DNA of 40,998 nucleotides, from assembly GCA_937142855.1 (NCBI GenBank), contig CAKZQZ010000049.1:1-40998 (forward strand), in the 5' to 3' direction. Below, piece after piece: positions 24,270-33,237 of the stretch. Each line of letters begins with the position of its first letter. Within the stretch, counting starts at the first letter, position 1. Below the pieces are notes generated by a model that worked only from the letters and a program-made list of their open reading frames with translations, was not told the DNA's origin and did no database searches. A program made the position numbers and the translations under genes. Source of the stretch: an uncultured Alphaproteobacteria bacterium. Lineage in GTDB: Bacteria > Pseudomonadota > Alphaproteobacteria > Puniceispirillales > Marisalimonadaceae.

Positions 24270-27221
24270 TTAAATTATATTATTATCTAGAAACTTAGCA
24301 AGATGAATAGCTTGCATGTTTAAGCCATCTTTAATTTGACATCTACAAGAAGTTCCATCAGCAATTATGTTTATATCAGCTTTATTTTTTTTGATTGCAG
24401 GAAAAAGTTTATCATTAGCCATTTTCATGGAAATATCATAAGTATTTTTATCATAACCAAAAGCACCAGCCATTCCGCAACAACTTGTCTCAATAGTCTC
24501 AAATTTTAATCCTGGAATATAATTTAAAATTTGTTCTATCGGTTTTACGACATCAAATGCTTTTTGATGACAATGTCCATGAACTAAAATTTTTTCATTA
24601 AACCTTTTAAATTTTAATTTTTTAATATTTTTAACTAATAATTCCTCAAAAGTGAAAGAATTATCCTTTAATAAATCCGCAGTTTCATTTTTGATTAAAG
24701 ATGGTAATTCATCTCTAAACGATAGTATGCATGAAGGTTCTAAACCAACTACTGAAACTCCATTTTTTAAATATGGGTAAAAAGTTGTTAATATGTTTTC
24801 AGCTTCTAATTTAGCTTGATCAATTAAACCATTACTTAAGTATGTTCTCCCACAACAAAGTGGTTTATTACTTTTTTTAGATTCAGGAATAAAGGGGAAA
24901 TAACCAGCTGATCTTAAAACGTTTATTGTAGATCTTACATTTTCAGGTTCATAGTATCTATTAAAAGTATCTACAAATAATATGACAGGTGTCTTAGTAC
25001 TATTTTCTTCTATTGAATTAGGTAGTTCAGAGTTTTTAAAATAATCCTTTCGCCACTTTGGCAACTTTCTTTTTGCAGTAAAACCAAAAAGTATTTCACT
25101 TATTTTTGCTAAGCCAGGTATTGTATCTCTAAGGTTTAAAAACATAGAAAACTTTGATGCTAATGGTGCATATTTAGGTAAATAGGAAACAAGCTTACTA
25201 TTAATATCTAATCCATGTTTTTGGAATTTTAAATGAGAATATTCTATTTTCATTTTAGCCATATCAACGCCAGTTGGGCACTCTCTTTTACAAGCTTTAC
25301 AAGAGACACAAAGCTTCATCGTCTCTGTCATCTCTTTACTAATTAAAGCTTCTTTCCCAAGTTGCCCTGAAATGGCTAATCGAAGAGTATTAGCCCTACC
25401 TCTTGTTGAATCCTTTTCATCCCTAGTAGCTCTAAAAGATGGACACATTACACCACCATCTAATTTTCTACATGCTCCATTGTTGTTGCACATTTCAATT
25501 GCACCTTGGAAACCTCCAGACTTGCCTGTCCAAGAAGACCAATCCAATATGGTATTTAAATTTTCTGAACTATATGAAGGTGCGTATCTAAAATATTCTC
25601 TTGTATCCATTTTGGGTGCGTCAATAATTTTACCAGGGTTAAAGATACCAGTTGGGTCAAATGAAAATTTAATAGATCTAAAAATATCAATCATTTTTTT
25701 TCCAAACATAACCTCGTTAAATTCAGATCTTGCTATTCCATCACCATGTTCACCTGAATAGGACCCTTTGAATTTTTTTACTAGATCGCTTGTTTCATTG
25801 GCGATGTTTCTCATTTTAGTGACGTCATCATTTAATTTCATATTAAGGACTGGTCTTACGTGAAGGCACCCAACCGAAGCATGCGCATACCAAGTTCCTT
25901 TAGTATTATATTTATCAAAAATCTTGTTCAAACCATCTGTGTACTCAGCTAAATCTTTTAGTTCAACAGCGCAGTCTTCTATAAACGAAACTGGTTTTGC
26001 ATCTTGTTTCATTGACATCATAATGTTAAGACCAGATTTCCTCATCTCACTTACTTTAGATTGGAGATGGTTATCAATAACATCAACCACTCCTCCAACT
26101 TTCTTGTTGCCGCTCCATGAATATCCAAGGTCTTTCATTAGTTTGTTAAGATTTTTTAGCCTTCGATGATTTTCATCCATATCTTCTTCAGCAAATTCCA
26201 CTAATAAAAGAGATTTGGGATTTCCTCTAACCACAGCTTCAACAGTAGGTTTGAAAATATCAATTTTCCTAGCTAGTTGTATCATTGTATCATCTACTAA
26301 CTCTACAGCTACTGGATCTAATGGCACAATATGTTGGGCGGCATCCATGGCTTCATAAAAAGAAGGGAAATGACAAATTCCCATAATTTTTTTTGATGGG
26401 AGAGGTGATAGTTTTAATTTTATTGAAGAAGAGTAGGCTAAGGTTCCTTCAGAACCTACTAGAAGGTGAGATAAATTTATACCATCACCAATTTTTCCGT
26501 TCGGTCTTGTTGCCATTGCGTCAGAAAGTAAGGCGTCTATATTGTAACCCCCAACACGTCTTAGAACCTTTGGAAACTTTGAGAGTATTTCTTTTTCGTT
26601 TTCATTAGCAAGTTTTATTAAGTTTGAAATGATTTTTGGAGCAAGTTCCTTAGAGCGTAAAGTATTACTTGGGTCTAATTTACCAAAATTGTAGATCGAA
26701 CCATCAGATAATATTGCTTCAATCTCAAGAACATTATCTCTCATCATTCCATATCTAATTGATCTTCCGCCACAACTATTATTTCCAGCCATCCCTCCAA
26801 TGGTGGCTCTACTTGAGGTTGAAACATCTACTGGAAACCAGAGGCCATAGGGTTTCAAAAACCTATTTAGCTCATCAAGAACAATCCCAGGTTCAACAAT
26901 GCATGTCATTTTATCTTTGTCAAAATCCAAAACTTTATTAAGAAATTTAGAATTATCTATAACAATTGCTTTATTTACAGTTTGACCACATTGTGATGTG
27001 CCACCACCTCTAGCAAGTAATGGAATTTTACTTTCTCTTGCATAATTAATTGTTTCAACTAAGTCATTTTTTGTTTTTGGTACTAAAACACCATAAGGCA
27101 TCATTTGATAAATAGAGGCGTCGGTTGCATATCTGCCTCGAGTAAAATTATCGTCATAAACCTCGGCAGAGGTTTTGTTTTTTAAAGTATTAATAAGCTC
27201 ATCTATATTACCATCTGGCAT
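24270..27221 (-). CDS. GlcD-GlcF-type fusion: FAD-linked oxidase with Fe-S domain (YdiJ-like)
   Basis: A 983-aa cytoplasmic or membrane-peripheral 2-hydroxyacid dehydrogenase. The N-terminal half has the FAD-binding LLARGGGTSQCGQ (about 70-82) and GNNSCGGRSIRYG, then the FAD-oxidase C domain with YAHASVGCLHVRP and GEHGDGIARSEF. From about residue 570 come two 4Fe-4S binding sets (CNNNGACRK...MCPSF; CVSCKACKRECPTG near 637). A GlcF-like domain with two cysteine-rich motifs (PLCCGRTYLSNG; ETSCCGMAGAFGY) and GHCHQKAF closes the protein. D-lactate, D-2-hydroxyglutarate and glycolate are all possible substrates for this architecture. AAAGG precedes the ATG. It is divergent from the aminotransferase gene. 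Confidence 0.9.
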   Translation of the reverse strand: MPDGNIDELINTLKNKTSAEVYDDNFTRGRYATDASIYQMMPYGVLVPKTKNDLVETINYARESKIPLLARGGGTSQCGQTVNKAIVIDNSKFLNKVLDFDKDKMTCIVEPGIVLDELNRFLKPYGLWFPVDVSTSSRATIGGMAGNNSCGGRSIRYGMMRDNVLEIEAILSDGSIYNFGKLDPSNTLRSKELAPKIISNLIKLANENEKEILSKFPKVLRRVGGYNIDALLSDAMATRPNGKIGDGINLSHLLVGSEGTLAYSSSIKLKLSPLPSKKIMGICHFPSFYEAMDAAQHIVPLDPVAVELVDDTMIQLARKIDIFKPTVEAVVRGNPKSLLLVEFAEEDMDENHRRLKNLNKLMKDLGYSWSGNKKVGGVVDVIDNHLQSKVSEMRKSGLNIMMSMKQDAKPVSFIEDCAVELKDLAEYTDGLNKIFDKYNTKGTWYAHASVGCLHVRPVLNMKLNDDVTKMRNIANETSDLVKKFKGSYSGEHGDGIARSEFNEVMFGKKMIDIFRSIKFSFDPTGIFNPGKIIDAPKMDTREYFRYAPSYSSENLNTILDWSSWTGKSGGFQGAIEMCNNNGACRKLDGGVMCPSFRATRDEKDSTRGRANTLRLAISGQLGKEALISKEMTETMKLCVSCKACKRECPTGVDMAKMKIEYSHLKFQKHGLDINSKLVSYLPKYAPLASKFSMFLNLRDTIPGLAKISEILFGFTAKRKLPKWRKDYFKNSELPNSIEENSTKTPVILFVDTFNRYYEPENVRSTINVLRSAGYFPFIPESKKSNKPLCCGRTYLSNGLIDQAKLEAENILTTFYPYLKNGVSVVGLEPSCILSFRDELPSLIKNETADLLKDNSFTFEELLVKNIKKLKFKRFNEKILVHGHCHQKAFDVVKPIEQILNYIPGLKFETIETSCCGMAGAFGYDKNTYDISMKMANDKLFPAIKKNKADINIIADGTSCRCQIKDGLNMQAIHLAKFLDNNII

Positions 27222-27347
27222 TATAAAAACCTTTTAAGTTAGAACAAATTCTGTATGGAAAGTTTTTGATAATAACTGTATACATTATTACATAATATCT
27301 CAATTCTTTCATTTAAAGACAAGATTAATACAAAGGAATTTTAAAAT
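27222..27347. promoter_or_regulatory. Divergent promoter region between YdiJ-like and aminotransferase genes
   Basis: A 126-base AT-rich gap between divergent genes. On the plus strand TTGATA (27266-27271, 5 of 6) is followed after 19 bases by CATAAT (27291-27296, 5 of 6), a passable sigma-70 promoter. AAAGGAA stands about nine bases before the aminotransferase ATG. No obvious operator palindrome or riboswitch was seen. Confidence 0.35.
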
Positions 27348-28532
27348 ATGGTTAAAAAATACATGCCAGGTAAACATTTTTTACAATTACCTGGACCTTC
27401 CAATGTACCTGATAGGGTATTAAGAGCCATGGATTATCCAACTATTGACCATCGAGGACCAGATTTTATGGTCTTAACTCATGAGTGTTTAGATGGAATG
27501 AAAAGTATTTTTAAAACTAAGTCTGATGTAATTATTTATCCTGCTTCTGGAACTGGAGCATGGGAAGCTGCTCTAGTTAATGTGCTAAATGAAGGTGACC
27601 TCGTTTTAATGGTTGAAACGGGGCATTTTGCATCATTATGGAATAAGATGGCTTTAAACCTAGGTATAAGAACAGAGTTTTTAGAAACAGATTGGAGAAG
27701 GGGAGTTGAACCAGAAAAACTAATTGATCGATTAAAAAAAGATACCAAAAATGAGATCAAAGCGGTATGTGTTGTTCATAATGAGACCTCTACTGGAAGT
27801 ACCTCAAGAATTAAAGAGGTAAGAGAAGCTATTAACGATACCAATCATAATGCTTTATTAATGGTAGATACAATATCTGGTCTAGCTTCTATGGAGTATA
27901 AACATGATGACTGGGGCGTAGATGTAACAGTTTCTGGGTCACAAAAAGGTTTAATGTTACCTCCTGGGTTATCCTTTAATGCCGTGTCCGAAAAAGCTAA
28001 ATCAGTTGCAAAAAAATCAAAAATCAGAAGATCGTATTGGGATTGGCATGAACAAATAGAAGCTAATAAACAAGGTTCATTTCCATACACGCCAGCGACA
28101 AACCTTTTATATGGTCTTAAAGAAGCCATCACAATGCTCCATGAAGAAGGTTTGGACAATGTATTTAAAAGACATGATCGTCACGCCAAAGCTACAAGGG
28201 AAGCTGTGCAAGCTTGGGGTTTAGAGGTTCTTTGTTTAGAAGAAAGGGATTTTTCAAGCGTTTTGACGGCAGTAGTAATGCCTGATGGATATAATGCAGA
28301 TAAATTTCGACAAATAATTCTAGAAAATTTTAATATGTCATTAGGTAATGGTTTGTCTAAACTTGCCGGCAAAGTTTTTAGAATAGGACATTTAGGAGAC
28401 TTTAATGATCTGATGTTGATGGGCACATTAACAGGTGTAGAAATGGGATTGTCTTTAGCAGGTGTTCCTCACCAAAAAGGAGGTGCTAGTAGGGCATCTG
28501 AGTTTTTATCCAAAAATGTTGAAAACAATTGA
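27348..28532 (+). CDS. sgaA: Serine-glyoxylate aminotransferase (class V)
   Basis: A 394-aa PLP enzyme that resembles methylotroph serine-glyoxylate aminotransferases along its length: FLQLPGPSNVPDRVLRAMDYPTIDHRGP at the N-terminus, YPASGTGAWEAAL, VVHNETSTG, VDTISGLAS, SGSQKGLMLPPG with the PLP lysine K200, and KLAGKVFRIGHLGDFN. It would aminate glyoxylate to glycine, with serine converted to hydroxypyruvate. The related PucG (ureidoglycine-glyoxylate aminotransferase) is the alternative, of interest because this is a purine-degrading neighbourhood. Its own promoter is likely. A TRAP operon follows after 103 bases. Confidence 0.9.
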   Translation: MVKKYMPGKHFLQLPGPSNVPDRVLRAMDYPTIDHRGPDFMVLTHECLDGMKSIFKTKSDVIIYPASGTGAWEAALVNVLNEGDLVLMVETGHFASLWNKMALNLGIRTEFLETDWRRGVEPEKLIDRLKKDTKNEIKAVCVVHNETSTGSTSRIKEVREAINDTNHNALLMVDTISGLASMEYKHDDWGVDVTVSGSQKGLMLPPGLSFNAVSEKAKSVAKKSKIRRSYWDWHEQIEANKQGSFPYTPATNLLYGLKEAITMLHEEGLDNVFKRHDRHAKATREAVQAWGLEVLCLEERDFSSVLTAVVMPDGYNADKFRQIILENFNMSLGNGLSKLAGKVFRIGHLGDFNDLMLMGTLTGVEMGLSLAGVPHQKGGASRASEFLSKNVENN

Positions 28533-28635
28533 TGGTGTTAAATTTGAACCCTAATTTTTGATTATTCTTGTTTAATTTATAACAATAGTCTATTTCGTAA
28601 CATAACATTAATAATTAAACTAAAGGGGGAAGAAT

Positions 28636-29619
28636 ATGAATTTCAAAAGTTTAACAATGATGACAATAGGTGCTGTTGTATTATCTGCATCTGTATCTGC
28701 TAAAGAATTGAGACTGTCTCATCAATGGTCTACTAAAGATGTTCGCCATAAATTTGCACAAATTGTTGCAGACCATGTGGCTTCAGCAAACGTTGATTTA
28801 AGCATAAAAATTTTTCCATCTAAATCGCTTTTTAAGCCTAAGGAGCAATATAAGCCCTTAACAAGAGGTCAACTAGATATGACAGTTTTTCCTTTGTCAT
28901 ACGCCGGCGGTCAACAACCAGCATATAATTTAACTTTAATGCCTGGTCTTGTTAAAAACCATGACCATGCAGCCCGTTTAAACTATTCACCCTTTATGAA
29001 AGAAATTCAAAAAATTATGGCTAGCGATGATGTGATGGTTTTAGTACATGGTTATTTAGCTGGAGGTTTTGCTGGTAAAGATAAATGTATTACTGGACCC
29101 GACGACGTAAAAGGACTTCAGACAAGAGCAGCAGGTAAGGCTTTTGAAACAATGCTTGTGGGTGCTGGAGCTTCAATTGCTTCAATGCCTTCATCTGCTA
29201 TTTATAACGCTATGCAAACAGGTGTTTTACAAGCAGCTAATACATCTTCCTCATCTTTTGTTTCATATAGAATATATGAGCAAGTAAAATGTTACACTCC
29301 TGCAGGTAAAACGGCTTTATGGTTTATGTATCAACCTCTCCTTATGAATAAAACTGTTTTTGATAAATTAAATAAAAATCAACAAAAGGCATTGATGGAT
29401 GGTGCTAAGAAAGCAGAAGCATATTATCTTGCAGAAGCAAAAAAAGAAGATCAAGCTTCCGTAAACACTTTTAAGAAAAACGGTGTGGAAATTAAAGAAA
29501 TGTCTTCGGATGAGTTTAAAGCTTGGCAAGCCATTGCTAAAGAGACATCCTACAAAAAATTTGTATCTGGATACAAAGATGGACAGAGGCTTTTAGATTT
29601 AGCATTGTCTGTAAAATAA
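28636..29619 (+). CDS. TRAP transporter substrate-binding protein (DctP family), MCD-linked
   Basis: The periplasmic receptor of the second TRAP system, 327 aa, with a signal peptide cleaved after VSA near residue 22. A very strong ribosome site, AAAGGGGGA, precedes the ATG, as expected for an abundant binding protein. The family core is visible in MTVFPLSYAGGQQPAYNLTLMPGL and DDVKGLQTRAAGKAFE, with a conserved Arg for substrate carboxylate. Two cysteines (KDKCITG and QVKCYTP) could form a disulfide. The operon continues dctQ-dctM-malonyl-CoA decarboxylase, which points to malonate or a similar dicarboxylate as ligand, as in MatP-type receptors. Confidence 0.92.
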   Translation: MNFKSLTMMTIGAVVLSASVSAKELRLSHQWSTKDVRHKFAQIVADHVASANVDLSIKIFPSKSLFKPKEQYKPLTRGQLDMTVFPLSYAGGQQPAYNLTLMPGLVKNHDHAARLNYSPFMKEIQKIMASDDVMVLVHGYLAGGFAGKDKCITGPDDVKGLQTRAAGKAFETMLVGAGASIASMPSSAIYNAMQTGVLQAANTSSSSFVSYRIYEQVKCYTPAGKTALWFMYQPLLMNKTVFDKLNKNQQKALMDGAKKAEAYYLAEAKKEDQASVNTFKKNGVEIKEMSSDEFKAWQAIAKETSYKKFVSGYKDGQRLLDLALSVK

Positions 29620-29629
29620 TTTATACAGG

Positions 29630-29648
29630 TGGCAGGTAATTCCTGCCA
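29630..29648 (+). terminator. Intercistronic hairpin after dctP
   Basis: TGGCAGG (29630-29636) pairs perfectly with CCTGCCA (29642-29648) around a five-base loop. No contiguous T-run follows directly. It more likely protects the dctP 3' end or causes partial termination, so that the receptor is made in excess of the permease, than ends the operon. Confidence 0.6.
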
Positions 29649-29676
29649 TCAGTAATTATTCTTTTTCTAAATTATT

Positions 29677-30192
29677 ATGATCGATAGTTATATTAAATTT
29701 TCAAAGATATTATCTAGAATAGCTGGGGTAACTGCTGCTTTTATGATACTGATTGCTGTTTTAATTACAGTTCAAATGATATGGGTAAGGTTTGTTTTAA
29801 ATCATTCAACGGCATGGCAAACTGAAACTGTCATATATATGATGGTTGGAGCAACCCTTATAGGGCTCTCTTACGTGCAACTTCTGAGAGGTCATGTAAA
29901 TGTTGATCTTTTACCAATGTTATTGAAGCCTATACATAAGAAAATTTTAGCAACAGTTACAAGTGTTACTAGTATAATAATAGTTTTTATAATGTTTATT
30001 TACGGTTTTGATTATTGGTTTGTCGCATATGAAAAAAATTGGACTTCAGATACAGTTACAGCTGTGCCTCTAAAATATCCATATTTAGCATTACCAATTG
30101 GGTTTGGCTTGTTTTTGAATCAATTGATTGCTGATTTTATATCAATGTTAACGAGTAGAGAATTACCTTTTGACAAAGGAAGTCAAGTATAA
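29677..30192 (+). CDS. TRAP transporter small permease (DctQ family)
   Basis: A 171-aa membrane protein with four hydrophobic helices (about 15-38, 48-66, 88-110, 130-152). GATLIGLSYVQLLRGHVNVDLL is typical of DctQ between helices two and three. Its stop overlaps the dctM start by one base (TAATG), so translation of the two is coupled. It is the small membrane partner for the receptor upstream. Confidence 0.9.
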   Translation: MIDSYIKFSKILSRIAGVTAAFMILIAVLITVQMIWVRFVLNHSTAWQTETVIYMMVGATLIGLSYVQLLRGHVNVDLLPMLLKPIHKKILATVTSVTSIIIVFIMFIYGFDYWFVAYEKNWTSDTVTAVPLKYPYLALPIGFGLFLNQLIADFISMLTSRELPFDKGSQV

Positions 30193-31508
30193 TGGATCCG
30201 TTATCATTAGGTTTGTTAGTAGCATTTTGTACAATTTTGATTTTGTTCTCAGGTGTATCAGTTGCTAATGGATTATTAATAGTTTCATGTCTTTTTTTAT
30301 TCATTTTTGATGGTTTTCGTTCATTAGAACTAATGCCTGAAATATTTTATGGACATCTTGATAATTTTGCCCTTCTTTCTATCCCAATGTTTATTATAAT
30401 GGGAGCTGCAATATCTTCTACTAGAGCCGGTGCAGACTTATATGAAGCGTTAGACAGATGGCTTACAAGAGTGCCTGGCGGTCTTGTTATATCTAATTTA
30501 GGAGCCTGTGCTCTATTTGCTGCAATGTCAGGGTCAAGTCCTGCTACTTGCGCAGCAATAGGAAAAATGGGTATTCCTGAAATGAAAAAAAGGGGGTATT
30601 CAGATGAGGTTGCTTCAGGTTCTATAGCAGCTGGTGGAACATTAGGTATTCTTATCCCTCCAAGTGTTACTATGATAGTTTATGGAATTTCTACAGAGAC
30701 GTCTATTGGACGTCTTTTCTTAGCAGGAGCTTTGCCAGGTCTTTTGTTGGTATTTCTTTTTATGCTGTGGTCAATTTACTCAACATGGAAAAGTGGCAAT
30801 ATCCAAGCATTAAATAGAAAAAGTTTTAGTTGGAAGGAACGTTTCGATATTTTACCAAGGGTAATACCTTTTTTTGCAATTATACTTGGTGTCCTTTATT
30901 CTTTATATGGTGGTGTTGCAACTCCTTCTGAAACTGCAGCTGTAGGTGCTATTCTATGTTTAATAGTAGCTATAGTGATATATAAACTTTGGGCTCCAAA
31001 ATCTCTGTGGGTTGTTTTAAGGGACTCCACCAGAGAGTCTATAATGATACTTTTTATTATAGCAGCCGCAGGTGTTTTCTCTTATATGTTATCAAGTTTA
31101 TTCATAACTCAAAGTATAGCTGAATGGATTGGGACTTTAGAGGTAAATCGTTGGGTCTTAATGTTTACTATCAATATATTTTTATTAATAGCTGGTTTTT
31201 TCCTTCCTCCCGTAGCTGTTATTGTGATGGCTGCTCCTATATTATTACCTATTATAATAAATGCCGGTTTTGATCCATATTGGTTTGCAGTAATCCTTAC
31301 CATTAATATGGAAATTGGACTGATTTCTCCACCTGTTGGTTTAAATCTTTATGTAATTAATGGAATAGCTCCTGAAATACCTCTTAACAAAATTCTTAAG
31401 GGATCTTTACCTTTTGTAATGTGTATGGTTATTGCCATTATACTTTTATGCATTTTTCCAGACATAGCTACTTGGTTGCCAAACTATGTGATGGGGAAAG
31501 TTATATGA
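30192..31508 (+). CDS. TRAP transporter large permease (DctM family)
   Basis: A 438-aa permease with about 12 membrane segments. DctM marks include GACALFAAMSGSSPATCAAIG near 100, GSIAAGGTLGILIPPSVTMIVYG near 138, YGGVATPSETAAVG near 235, and SPPVGLNLYVINGI near 378. Its TGA overlaps the ATG of the malonyl-CoA decarboxylase gene (ATGA, 31505-31508), a strong sign that transport and decarboxylation belong to one pathway. Confidence 0.94.
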   Translation: MDPLSLGLLVAFCTILILFSGVSVANGLLIVSCLFLFIFDGFRSLELMPEIFYGHLDNFALLSIPMFIIMGAAISSTRAGADLYEALDRWLTRVPGGLVISNLGACALFAAMSGSSPATCAAIGKMGIPEMKKRGYSDEVASGSIAAGGTLGILIPPSVTMIVYGISTETSIGRLFLAGALPGLLLVFLFMLWSIYSTWKSGNIQALNRKSFSWKERFDILPRVIPFFAIILGVLYSLYGGVATPSETAAVGAILCLIVAIVIYKLWAPKSLWVVLRDSTRESIMILFIIAAAGVFSYMLSSLFITQSIAEWIGTLEVNRWVLMFTINIFLLIAGFFLPPVAVIVMAAPILLPIIINAGFDPYWFAVILTINMEIGLISPPVGLNLYVINGIAPEIPLNKILKGSLPFVMCMVIAIILLCIFPDIATWLPNYVMGKVI

Positions 31509-32806
31509 GTAAATTTAAGTTTTTTAATGGTTTAATAAATTCTTTATTTGACAAACCAATTAAAACAAAGACTTTTAATTTTTTTTCAGACAAGAAAAAA
31601 CCATTATCCACAAGAGAATTGATTGATAATGTTTCCTTAGCAACAGGAGAAGTATCAGCTCTTAGTTACGCAGAGCTATTGATGCAACATTGCGAACAAC
31701 TGAATGATAAAGATTTAATTAATTTTTTTCAATTAGTAAGAGACAAATTTGACATAGCCTCTGATGAGTTATCCAAGGCGGTTAACGAATATAAAATTAA
31801 CAGTAAAGCAGAAAGTTTAATTAAATTGATGAAACTTTCTGAACCTAAAAGACGTGAAGTATTTAGGAGATGTAACGGAATATCAAGGGGAACAATTAGG
31901 TTAGTCAATTTACGAAAAAGATTATTAGATATTTTGAAAAAGAATCCTGAACTTAAGTCTGTTGACTATGATCTAGTTTACTTATTTAAAAACTGGTTTA
32001 ATAGAGGTTTTTTGATTTTAAGACCAATTAATTGGGAAACACCAGCACATATACTAGAAAAAATTATAGCATATGAAGCTGTTCACCAAATAAATTCATG
32101 GGATGAATTGAGGGCTCGCTTAGCGCCTAAAGATAGAAAATGTTTTGCTTTTTTTCATCCAGCAATGCAAGACGAACCTATCATTTTTGTTGAGGTGGCT
32201 CTCATGAAAGAAATGCCAGGTAAAATTCAAGATATTCTTCAAGAAGAAAGAACGTCGCTTGATCCAGACGAGGCTAACGTTGCAGTTTTTTATTCAATCT
32301 CTAATTGTCAAAAAGGTCTTTCAGGCATATCTTTTGGTAATTTTTTAATTAAGCAAGTTGCTAATGATTTAAATTTAGAATTTCCAAATCTAAAAAAATT
32401 CGTAACTCTTTCTCCAGTGCCTGGCTTAAGGGCTTGGGTTAAACTTAAGAACCCTAAACTTGATAAACTAATTCAAAACTATAAAAAATCTCAGCAATTC
32501 TTAAAAATAAAACCAGAATTAATGGAGAATATAGGTAATTATTTCCTAAAATCTGATAGATCTGATGGTATGCCAAATGACCCAGTGGCAAGGTTTCATT
32601 TAGGAAATGGTGCGTCATTAGAGCAGATTAATTTTCTGGCAGATACTTCAAAGAATGGACTGGAAACGTCTTGTGGTTTAATGGTGAATTATCTTTATGA
32701 CCTCACAAAAGTAGAGCACAATCACGAAAAATTTATTGCAGAAAAGAAAATTAACATTTCAAAAAGTGCAAAAAAAGATTTATTAGAATATAGTAAAACT
32801 AACTAA
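31505..32806 (+). CDS. matA: Malonyl-CoA decarboxylase
   Basis: A 433-aa enzyme converting malonyl-CoA to acetyl-CoA and CO2 in the cytoplasm. The family catalytic domain is clear: CFAFFHPAMQDEPIIFVEVAL, VFYSISNCQKGLSGISFG (Ser264/Ser266 near the catalytic Ser), KFVTLSPVPGLRAW, and NDPVARFHLGNGA with the likely catalytic His365. An N-terminal helical domain of about 160 residues is present as in other family members. The start is the ATG at 31505, overlapping dctM by four bases. The open frame back to 31421 lies inside dctM and is not used. MatB (malonyl-CoA synthetase), which would be needed to activate imported malonate, is not in the window. Confidence 0.93.
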   Translation: MSKFKFFNGLINSLFDKPIKTKTFNFFSDKKKPLSTRELIDNVSLATGEVSALSYAELLMQHCEQLNDKDLINFFQLVRDKFDIASDELSKAVNEYKINSKAESLIKLMKLSEPKRREVFRRCNGISRGTIRLVNLRKRLLDILKKNPELKSVDYDLVYLFKNWFNRGFLILRPINWETPAHILEKIIAYEAVHQINSWDELRARLAPKDRKCFAFFHPAMQDEPIIFVEVALMKEMPGKIQDILQEERTSLDPDEANVAVFYSISNCQKGLSGISFGNFLIKQVANDLNLEFPNLKKFVTLSPVPGLRAWVKLKNPKLDKLIQNYKKSQQFLKIKPELMENIGNYFLKSDRSDGMPNDPVARFHLGNGASLEQINFLADTSKNGLETSCGLMVNYLYDLTKVEHNHEKFIAEKKINISKSAKKDLLEYSKTN

Positions 32807-32823
32807 ACTAATAAAGGAACGAA

Positions 32824-33210
32824 ATGATTATCTTGAAATACTTGTCTATTGCCTTATCAATTATTTTACTTTCATCACATAGTTTTGCTAAAGAAACAAA
32901 ATATTCTTGTAAGCCCAAAAGTGCTGCCGCGGTTCGTTCAAACGGTATTCAAGTCTTTAAAATTACAGGTGAAGAAAAACCTGTTGAGATTACAATTAGA
33001 GATGGAGAAGGTGTGGAATCAGGTTTTTTTTTAGTAAACAAGTCAAAATATGAAATATTAGACTTGGGAACTGGTAAAGCATATGCCTTTGATAAAAATG
33101 AACCATGGACTCATATTCAGGATATTTTCTTTTTGGATAATAATGTTTTGTCATTTATTTTAGCTGCCAATGCATCTATTACCAGATATTTATGTAATCA
33201 ATCAGAATAA
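32824..33210 (+). CDS. Small exported protein of unknown function
   Basis: A 128-aa protein with a convincing signal peptide (hydrophobic residues 4-20, cleavage after SFA near residue 22). The mature part is about 106 residues. It carries one cysteine near each end (YSCKPKS; RYLCNQSE), likely a periplasmic disulfide, and is predicted mostly beta-strand by composition (KVFKITGEEKPVEITIRDG; YEILDLGTGKAYAF). I do not recognise a family. AAAGGAA stands upstream and the gene is 17 bases after matA, so it is probably the last gene of the TRAP-MCD transcript or shares it with the dehydrogenase gene that follows. Confidence 0.72.
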   Translation: MIILKYLSIALSIILLSSHSFAKETKYSCKPKSAAAVRSNGIQVFKITGEEKPVEITIRDGEGVESGFFLVNKSKYEILDLGTGKAYAFDKNEPWTHIQDIFFLDNNVLSFILAANASITRYLCNQSE

Positions 33211-33237
33211 TAGTGGCTTAAAGTTAAAAAGGTCAAA

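Noticed and set aside
31421-31504. Longer malonyl-CoA decarboxylase start
   Set aside because: The extra 28 residues lie inside dctM; the ATG at 31505 overlaps the dctM stop in the usual ATGA manner.
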